Shown: positions 59,764 to 64,000 of the stretch, in pieces
Layout of the letters: the number at the start of each line of letters is the position of its first letter
How positions within the stretch are numbered: the stretch's first letter is position 1
Notes under the pieces: model-generated
What the model saw: only the letters and a program-made list of their open reading frames with translations
The model's database searches: none
Told to the model about the DNA's origin: nothing
Program-made: the position numbers and the translations under genes
Source of the DNA: Candidatus Zhuqueibacterota bacterium
Lineage (GTDB): Bacteria; Zhuqueibacterota; Zhuqueibacteria; Residuimicrobiales; Oceaniaggregativiventaceae
NCBI GenBank assembly: GCA_014728115.1
Contig: WJME01000125.1
Coordinates: 16,330 to 80,329, forward strand
Direction: 5' to 3'
DNA: 64,000 nt

Positions 59764-60369
59764 ATGAAAACCTTAAAACTTTTAACCGGTATTGTCATGA
59801 TAGTATTGGTTTCCCTCTGGGGCTGTTCCAGTATGGACGACATCAATGGGACGGAACCTCGTGAAGAGAATGCGATGGTGGATAAAGGACCGGCTGCCAA
59901 TGCGGCTTTACCCATGTCACATCACGGCGGGAAAGGCGCATTGACCGCGAATGGATGGTATGAAGAGCAGGAAATCTATTATATTCACAATGGCATCGAA
60001 AAAGGGGTCTCTCAGCGGGGTGAAAATGATATTTATCTGATCGGTGGTGACAGAGTTTATCAGGCCAATGTCGTCGAATTTGTACCTGGCGAACGCGGTT
60101 ATTCCCCCCATTGGAACGTCTATGTCGTCAATACCGCTCCGGGTAAAACGCTGGCTGATATTTTGGCATCCCCTTACAAATCCGATCATTATCCGGAAGC
60201 ACTCTTTGACGATGTTGAAGATCTGAGAGCGGCAAAAGTGGCGGGATTGGTGACCTTTACTCGTCCCGGCATCGTGGTTAATTGTCCGATTGTATCGGAA
60301 AAGGCCGCAGATGCGCCGGGAAATACGGCCTTGTCTGAAAACTTTTCTCCTTTTCCAAGCACGTTTTAA
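59764..60369 (+). CDS. Lipoprotein of unknown function (DUF7482-like)
   Basis: 201 residues. A signal with lipobox S-L-W-G-C precedes the mature chain SSMDDINGTE. The conserved-looking core reads GWYEEQEIYYIHNGIEKGVS, followed by NDIYLIGGDRVYQANVVEFV and SPHWNVYVVNTAPGKTLADI, with HHGG before it. The pattern recalls the DUF7482 family, which has no assigned activity. No transmembrane or enzymatic motif is seen. GAGG lies 6 bases before the ATG. Its own terminator follows, so it is a single-gene unit with a stable leader hairpin. Confidence 0.75.
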   Translation: MKTLKLLTGIVMIVLVSLWGCSSMDDINGTEPREENAMVDKGPAANAALPMSHHGGKGALTANGWYEEQEIYYIHNGIEKGVSQRGENDIYLIGGDRVYQANVVEFVPGERGYSPHWNVYVVNTAPGKTLADILASPYKSDHYPEALFDDVEDLRAAKVAGLVTFTRPGIVVNCPIVSEKAADAPGNTALSENFSPFPSTF

Positions 60370-60382
60370 TCGACGCTGAAAT

Positions 60383-60425
60383 AAAGCCTGCTCATTTTTT
60401 TTCGCCTGTTTGAGCAGGCTTTTTC
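60383..60425 (+). terminator. Rho-independent terminator of the lipoprotein gene
   Basis: AAAGCCTGCTCA (60383-60394) pairs with TGAGCAGGCTTT (60411-60422) over 12 bases and continues into a T-run. The loop itself is T-rich. Confidence 0.9.
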
Positions 60426-60482
60426 AAGGTTAGTTCGACTTTAAAGTAAATGTTCACTCCAGACAAGCGTTATTGGGTCTCA

Positions 60483-61043
60483 TCATTCCACAGCGATTTT
60501 TGCGACCACTTTGTGAATCTCTCCATTGCCTACAAGAGGTGCATGGGCATCTGTGGGAAAAAAGATCGTGAATGAACCCGGGGGCACGCTGTTCCAGGCA
60601 TCCGGAGCATCATTAAAAAACATGATATCTTTTTCCTCGTCATAGGGCGTCTTTACCGACGTACAGGATTGTGTCGGTTTCCAGCCCATCATTTCATTTC
60701 CGGATATCACATATTGAATATCGATATATTTTTTATGTGCCTCAAGAAATGCCTCTTTTTTGGGGCGCGCCTGATCTTTGGCGACCATACAAAAGATTCT
60801 GTCTCCATCCAGCTCGTAGCGCCCAGTGTCCAGTTCAGCCAAATCTGATCGCTGTAGAAACTCGAACACTTGCGCAAATCCGGGATGTTTTTCAAGGTAC
60901 TGTGGACTGTTTGAAAGCGGTTCTATGATCATTTGTTCTCCCTGAGCATCATGGCTCTGTTTGTCATTTGAGGACCGGCACATTGTGAATAGCATTGCAA
61001 TGCCGATAAGACAGTGAACAATTAGGACTTTTCCGGGTTTCAT
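60483..61043 (-). CDS. Exported YhcH/YjgK/YiaL-family protein (sugar-acid metabolism)
   Basis: 186 residues. An N-terminal hydrophobic segment (VLIVHCLIGIAMLFTMC) precedes the ~150-residue beta-barrel core: EAHKKYIDIQYVISGNEMMG, FTIFFPTDAHAPLV and IHKVVAKIAVE. The Glu/His positions fit the family's metal site. Members are usually cytosolic and occur in sialic-acid, alginate or xylan utilisation operons (NanQ/YhcH, proposed anomerase or isomerase-like proteins), so the export signal is unusual. With the sialidase in the same window a sugar-acid role is plausible. It stands alone, tail to tail with the lipoprotein gene. Confidence 0.83.
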   Translation of the reverse strand: MKPGKVLIVHCLIGIAMLFTMCRSSNDKQSHDAQGEQMIIEPLSNSPQYLEKHPGFAQVFEFLQRSDLAELDTGRYELDGDRIFCMVAKDQARPKKEAFLEAHKKYIDIQYVISGNEMMGWKPTQSCTSVKTPYDEEKDIMFFNDAPDAWNSVPPGSFTIFFPTDAHAPLVGNGEIHKVVAKIAVE

Positions 61044-61286
61044 CTTTTCCTCCTTACTTTAAAAGCGTATCATTCAATGTACAAACCCCAACATTCCTAT
61101 GCAATGAAAAGCAAAGATCGCTGAAATAGAATTGAATACACTTCGGTTAATGTTTATAGTCCAAAGCATTATTAGCCAGGCATCGCTCCCGGCCGACCAC
61201 GAAAACGACCATTCCGGCAGAATCAGCTCGCCCTTTCTCTCATCTGATTTTTTGATAATACCGGGAACCACTTGAAAGGACTTGAC

Positions 61287-62180
61287 ATGTTTACCATCAT
61301 GGGGGCGAAAAGTCATATCGGCTTTTCGCTGACCCAGAAGATTCTGTCTGCCGGTAAACCGGTAAGAATTTTGCTGCGTAATCATTCCAACGCCAAATCC
61401 CTCATTCAAAAGGGGGCAGAATTAAGATCCGGTAATTTCATGGATCAGGATTATATGCGAAACGCATTTGCAGATACAAGAATCGTTTTCGTGATGATCC
61501 CTATAAACTTTTTCTTGCCTGAATTTTCTCAATATCTAAAAAAGCAAGTCGATATTATTACCAACTCGATTGCGGCAAATTCTGTCAAGTTTGTGGTTTC
61601 CCTGAGTAGTCTGGGTGTACAATCGAACCAACGCGATGGAGCGATATCGGGATTTCATTATTTGGAACAGCAACTCGATGCCATGCCAGATATTCATGTC
61701 CTCCATCTCAGGCCCGGTTATTTTATGGAAAATTTTTATGCCCAGGTCCCTATTATCCGGCAATATGGAATCATGGCAGCCCCCCTTCGGGGTGACCGGC
61801 CTTTTAGTATGATTGCCAGTATGGACGTGGCAAACTATGCAGCGAGACGAATGTTGATTCTCGATTTCAGGGACAAGCACTATCAATATCTGTTGGGTCC
61901 AAAAGACCGGACCATGCATGAGGTGGTGCATGTCATTGGTCATGCTATCGGCGAACCGGATCTCAGTTTTCACCAACTCCCGGAGGAAACATTTGTCAAA
62001 GCCATCGTTCGCGCCGGCATATCCAGAGAGAAAGCCTTGAAAATGGACTATTATTTCAAATTGATGAACAGAGACGCACTGATGCATGGAATCATTCGTA
62101 CGCGCCAAAACAGCACCCCCACCACTTTGGAACAATTTTCATCAAAATTTGCCCAGTTATTTTTTCATTCAAAAGGCTAA
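61287..62180 (+). CDS. NmrA-like NAD(P)-binding protein (atypical SDR)
   Basis: 297 residues from the ATG at 61287 (AAAGGA 7 bases before); a TTG five codons earlier was not used. MFTIMGAKSHIGFSLTQKIL is the dinucleotide-binding start, with G-A-x-x-x-I-G in place of the more usual G-A-T-G-x-x-G. VVSLSSLGVQSNQRDGAISG, LRPGYFMENFYAQVPIIRQY and MIASMDVANYAARRMLI follow the NmrA/quinone-oxidoreductase-2-like pattern. The catalytic Tyr-x-x-x-Lys is missing, so a redox sensor or a reductase of unknown substrate is possible. Single gene, 93 bases before the sigma factor. Confidence 0.83.
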   Translation: MFTIMGAKSHIGFSLTQKILSAGKPVRILLRNHSNAKSLIQKGAELRSGNFMDQDYMRNAFADTRIVFVMIPINFFLPEFSQYLKKQVDIITNSIAANSVKFVVSLSSLGVQSNQRDGAISGFHYLEQQLDAMPDIHVLHLRPGYFMENFYAQVPIIRQYGIMAAPLRGDRPFSMIASMDVANYAARRMLILDFRDKHYQYLLGPKDRTMHEVVHVIGHAIGEPDLSFHQLPEETFVKAIVRAGISREKALKMDYYFKLMNRDALMHGIIRTRQNSTPTTLEQFSSKFAQLFFHSKG

Positions 62181-62273
62181 TTTCTTTTGAAAGTCCATGC
62201 TATGCGTCTGTAATATTTTGTAGTTTTTTCGGCTTTTTTGCAACGAATACATTGAGAACAAAAAGGAGCAGGG

Positions 62274-62786
62274 ATGACACCCGCCAGAGACGGACAAGCG
62301 GAATTTCTGGATCTGATCTATCAATATCAGGGAATTCTGGTTAAAATCAGCACGATCTATGCTCACGGTGCAGTTGAGGCAAATGATCTGATTCAGGACA
62401 TGCTGATACAGCTCTGGCAGTCATATCCGACCTTTAAGGGACAGTCGAGTTTTTCTACCTGGATGTACCGGATCGCTCTGAATACAGCGCTCATGTACCG
62501 GCGAAAGTATGCAAGGCGTCCAGAAGGTCATATTGATCCCAATCCACCTCCGGAATTCATGACCTATCAGCCTGAACTCGATGAGGATGTACAGCTGTTA
62601 TACGAATGCATTCGTGAGCTGCCATCCCTGGATCGCGCGATTATTCTCCTTTACCTGGAACAATACCGTTATCAGGAGATAGCGGATATCACCGGGCTTT
62701 CGCATAGCAACGTCAGCGTGCGAATCGTAAGAATCAAATCAAAACTAAAAACTCTTTTAACCGCCAAAGGATATTGTGAGGAATAA
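62274..62786 (+). CDS. ECF-type sigma-70 family RNA polymerase sigma factor
   Basis: 170 residues. Region 2: YAHGAVEANDLIQDMLIQLW (the D-x-x-Q-[DE] pattern) and FKGQSSFSTWMYRIALNTAL. Region 4: LPSLDRAIILLYLEQYRYQE and IADITGLSHSNVSVRIVRIK, the helix-turn-helix that contacts the -35 element. This is the two-domain ECF layout. It is co-transcribed with a membrane protein that starts 4 bases after its stop, most likely an anti-sigma or sensor partner. GGAG lies about 9 bases before the ATG. Confidence 0.9.
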   Translation: MTPARDGQAEFLDLIYQYQGILVKISTIYAHGAVEANDLIQDMLIQLWQSYPTFKGQSSFSTWMYRIALNTALMYRRKYARRPEGHIDPNPPPEFMTYQPELDEDVQLLYECIRELPSLDRAIILLYLEQYRYQEIADITGLSHSNVSVRIVRIKSKLKTLLTAKGYCEE

Positions 62787-62790
62787 GCCT

Positions 62791-63492
62791 ATGAATGACC
62801 CTATCGAAAAAATTTGGCAAAAAGGGCATGGAAAGGAGAAAAAAATGAGCCGATCACAAATTGAACAGATGCTTAAAGGGGACGTGCAAAAACATTCTTC
62901 GGCCCTGCAAATGTTTGTCTGGATTTACGTCACGATACTTGTCGCTACGGTCGTCATGAATGGCATCAATATCGCCGCTTATCAATCCAATGGGTCCATG
63001 GTGGCCATCCAGGCCCTTCTGGCATTGATCAGCGTGGGGTTTATTGCTTATGGTCTTTCTCTTGTAAGAGATATTAAAAAGACCGATCGAATGGATCAAT
63101 CTTTATTAACCGCTCTTCAGGAACGAATGAAGGTCATCCGGTACAAATATGAACGATGGTATCTGATTATGGGGTTTTCGATCGTTGCCCTGACATTTGC
63201 TGTAACGACAATGAAAGAAAGTGACAATGGTCACTATACTATCCATCAACCCGTGATATTTATCCTCTTTACACTATTTCAGTTCACAGCTGTCTATGCT
63301 TTGAATAAAGTCGCTCATTATCCCTTTGTAAAGCAGCTCAAAGCCTATATCCATGATCTGGAACATCAAGTAACCGAGCAGACAGCCAGAGTTGTCGAAC
63401 TGCAGACCTCTTGGAAAAAATGGGGTTTCGTTCTCGTTATTTTTGGACTGGTCCTCTTTATCTATGTTTTTATAAAGTTCCTTCAGGGTTAG
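62791..63492 (+). CDS. Multi-span membrane protein, probable sigma-factor partner
   Basis: 233 residues from the ATG at 62791; a GTG at 62776 would overlap the sigma gene. Four hydrophobic segments are visible: FVWIYVTILVATVVMNGINI, VAIQALLALISVGFIAYGLS, WYLIMGFSIVALTFAVTTM with PVIFILFTLFQFTAVYALN, and WGFVLVIFGLVLFIYVFI at the end. A coiled-coil-like segment (DLEHQVTEQTARVVELQTSW) lies before the last span. The cytoplasmic N-terminus (EKIWQKGHGKEKKMSRSQIE) could contact the sigma factor, but the zinc-finger anti-sigma motif is absent. Annotated by position rather than homology. Confidence 0.7.
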   Translation: MNDPIEKIWQKGHGKEKKMSRSQIEQMLKGDVQKHSSALQMFVWIYVTILVATVVMNGINIAAYQSNGSMVAIQALLALISVGFIAYGLSLVRDIKKTDRMDQSLLTALQERMKVIRYKYERWYLIMGFSIVALTFAVTTMKESDNGHYTIHQPVIFILFTLFQFTAVYALNKVAHYPFVKQLKAYIHDLEHQVTEQTARVVELQTSWKKWGFVLVIFGLVLFIYVFIKFLQG

Positions 63493-63501
63493 GTCTCTGA
63501 G

Positions 63502-63533
63502 ATGAGGTCAGGTGGTTCCACCTGACCTCATTT
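63502..63533 (+). terminator. Perfect 14-bp hairpin, probable terminator
   Basis: ATGAGGTCAGGTGG (63502-63515) and CCACCTGACCTCAT (63518-63531) are exact complements with a two-base gap, followed by a short T stretch. It ends the sigma-factor operon. A degenerate extra copy of the right arm follows at ~63537-63556. Confidence 0.7.
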
Positions 63534-63719
63534 CTCCCACCTGAACTCATCTCACCCAAATGGTCAGATCCACAAATTATTGGTCAAAAAACCAAATCTT
63601 TCAGTTACCTCTTTATTACTTTGGAAAATGATAGGCAAAGGTATTGTTTTTTTAGGTTCTTTAGGTGTATTTCTGGCATTTATTTTGAAACATCATTTTT
63701 TAACAATAGGAGATTTTTT

Positions 63720-64000
63720 ATGAAATGGTGTTTCATTTTACCTTGTTTGCTTTTCAGCACCCTATATGCCCAGTTAGAAAATTACACGTTTGAATTGTCC
63801 CAATCGACCTCACAGCTAACGTTTTGGACCACAGAGCCCAGTGAGCGAGTGTTCAAAGGGGCTCCCGTTCCCACAACCATAGGTTCAACCGTACATGTTT
63901 ATGCAGCAAAGAATGAATTTGAACCTTTTCAAATCGTCGTACAGCCCTCCTCACATACCAGCATCACTGTAAATGTTTCGAATTTTGGCAATGGTATTAC
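63720..64000 (+). CDS. Secreted protein, 5' end only (DUF4091-type N-terminus)
   Basis: 93 complete codons are visible before the window ends. GGAG stands 8 bases before the ATG. Signal peptide MKWCFILPCLLFSTLYAQ. The mature part has LTFWTTEPSERVFKGAPVPT and then VYAAKNEFEPFQIVVQPSS, which matches the A-[AR]-x-E-x-E-[PS]-F-Q-[IV]-V-V pattern at the front of DUF4091-type and other putative glycoside hydrolases of FCB and Planctomycetes genomes. The catalytic part and any sorting tail lie outside the window. Confidence 0.7.
   Translation, partial: MKWCFILPCLLFSTLYAQLENYTFELSQSTSQLTFWTTEPSERVFKGAPVPTTIGSTVHVYAAKNEFEPFQIVVQPSSHTSITVNVSNFGNGI

Overview
The window looks like chromosomal DNA from an uncultured, probably anaerobic Gram-negative bacterium of the FCB group; Calditrichota/KSB1-type lineages are my best guess. 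The basis: four secreted proteins end in the Por/type IX-type sorting tail (N-Y-P-N-P-[FY]-N followed by a beta-sandwich and a G-V/I-Y-x-Y end), there is an RND-TolC efflux set and several beta-barrel-like proteins, and Fe-S MinD/NifX-type genes occur. No rRNA, tRNA, CRISPR array or intact transposase was seen.

Layout. 1-3.6 kb: the 3' end of a secreted sorted protein, an SMP-30-type lactonase, and a DUF89/MBL-fold gene pair. 3.8-7.3 kb: a minus-strand operon of a PadR regulator, a small zinc-ribbon-like protein, two MinD-type ATPases with inserted ferredoxin domains, two NifX-type cofactor proteins and a DUF5320-like protein, with a perfect palindrome at its promoter. This resembles the Orange Protein (ORP) gene set of Desulfovibrio. 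7.4-13.4 kb: a histidine-kinase-like remnant and an adaptor/RND/TolC operon. 13.6-15.6 kb: an EcsC-family gene, then the most interesting gene of the window, a thiol peroxidase/thioredoxin-like protein fused to a DsbD-alpha-like domain. Its active-site position is an in-frame UGA (W-U-P-Y-C) followed by a bacterial-SECIS-like hairpin, so it is a probable selenoprotein.

15.7-26.7 kb: a heparinase II/III-type lyase, the RapA ATPase, an RRM protein with a long leader, an epimerase, an FAD oxidoreductase and a DEAD-box helicase. 26.7-33.4 kb: an accessory patch with two copies of a repeat that starts G-G-G-G-T-C-G-G (one of them a 251-bp element with 15-bp terminal inverted repeats), a RelBE-type toxin-antitoxin pair whose toxin carries a nonsense codon, an AbiE-like pair and a Phd/VapC pair, mixed with a LamG protein and a GH3 enzyme. 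33.4-50.6 kb: mostly secreted or outer-membrane proteins, a glycoside-hydrolase-like protein, a sulfatase, a broken UDP-sugar dehydrogenase and an SDR gene. 50.8-56.6 kb: a methyltransferase, a sialidase, a DUF4846 protein and a second sulfatase. 56.8-59.5 kb: a sulfur-assimilation operon (Rrf2 regulator, OAH sulfhydrylase, cysteine synthase). 59.7-64 kb: a lipoprotein, an exported YhcH-family protein, an NmrA-like protein, an ECF sigma factor with a membrane partner, and the start of another secreted protein.

Taken together the window suggests a heterotroph that breaks down sulfated, sialylated or uronic-acid-rich glycans (two sulfatases, sialidase, GH3, heparinase-type lyase, lactonase, YhcH), with sulfur and selenium thiol chemistry alongside. 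A second feature is a set of short intergenic tandem arrays with different sequences but the same 7-bp period (25.07-25.23, 53.73-53.86 and 55.00-55.04 kb). All functional calls come from reading the sequence; no database search was run.
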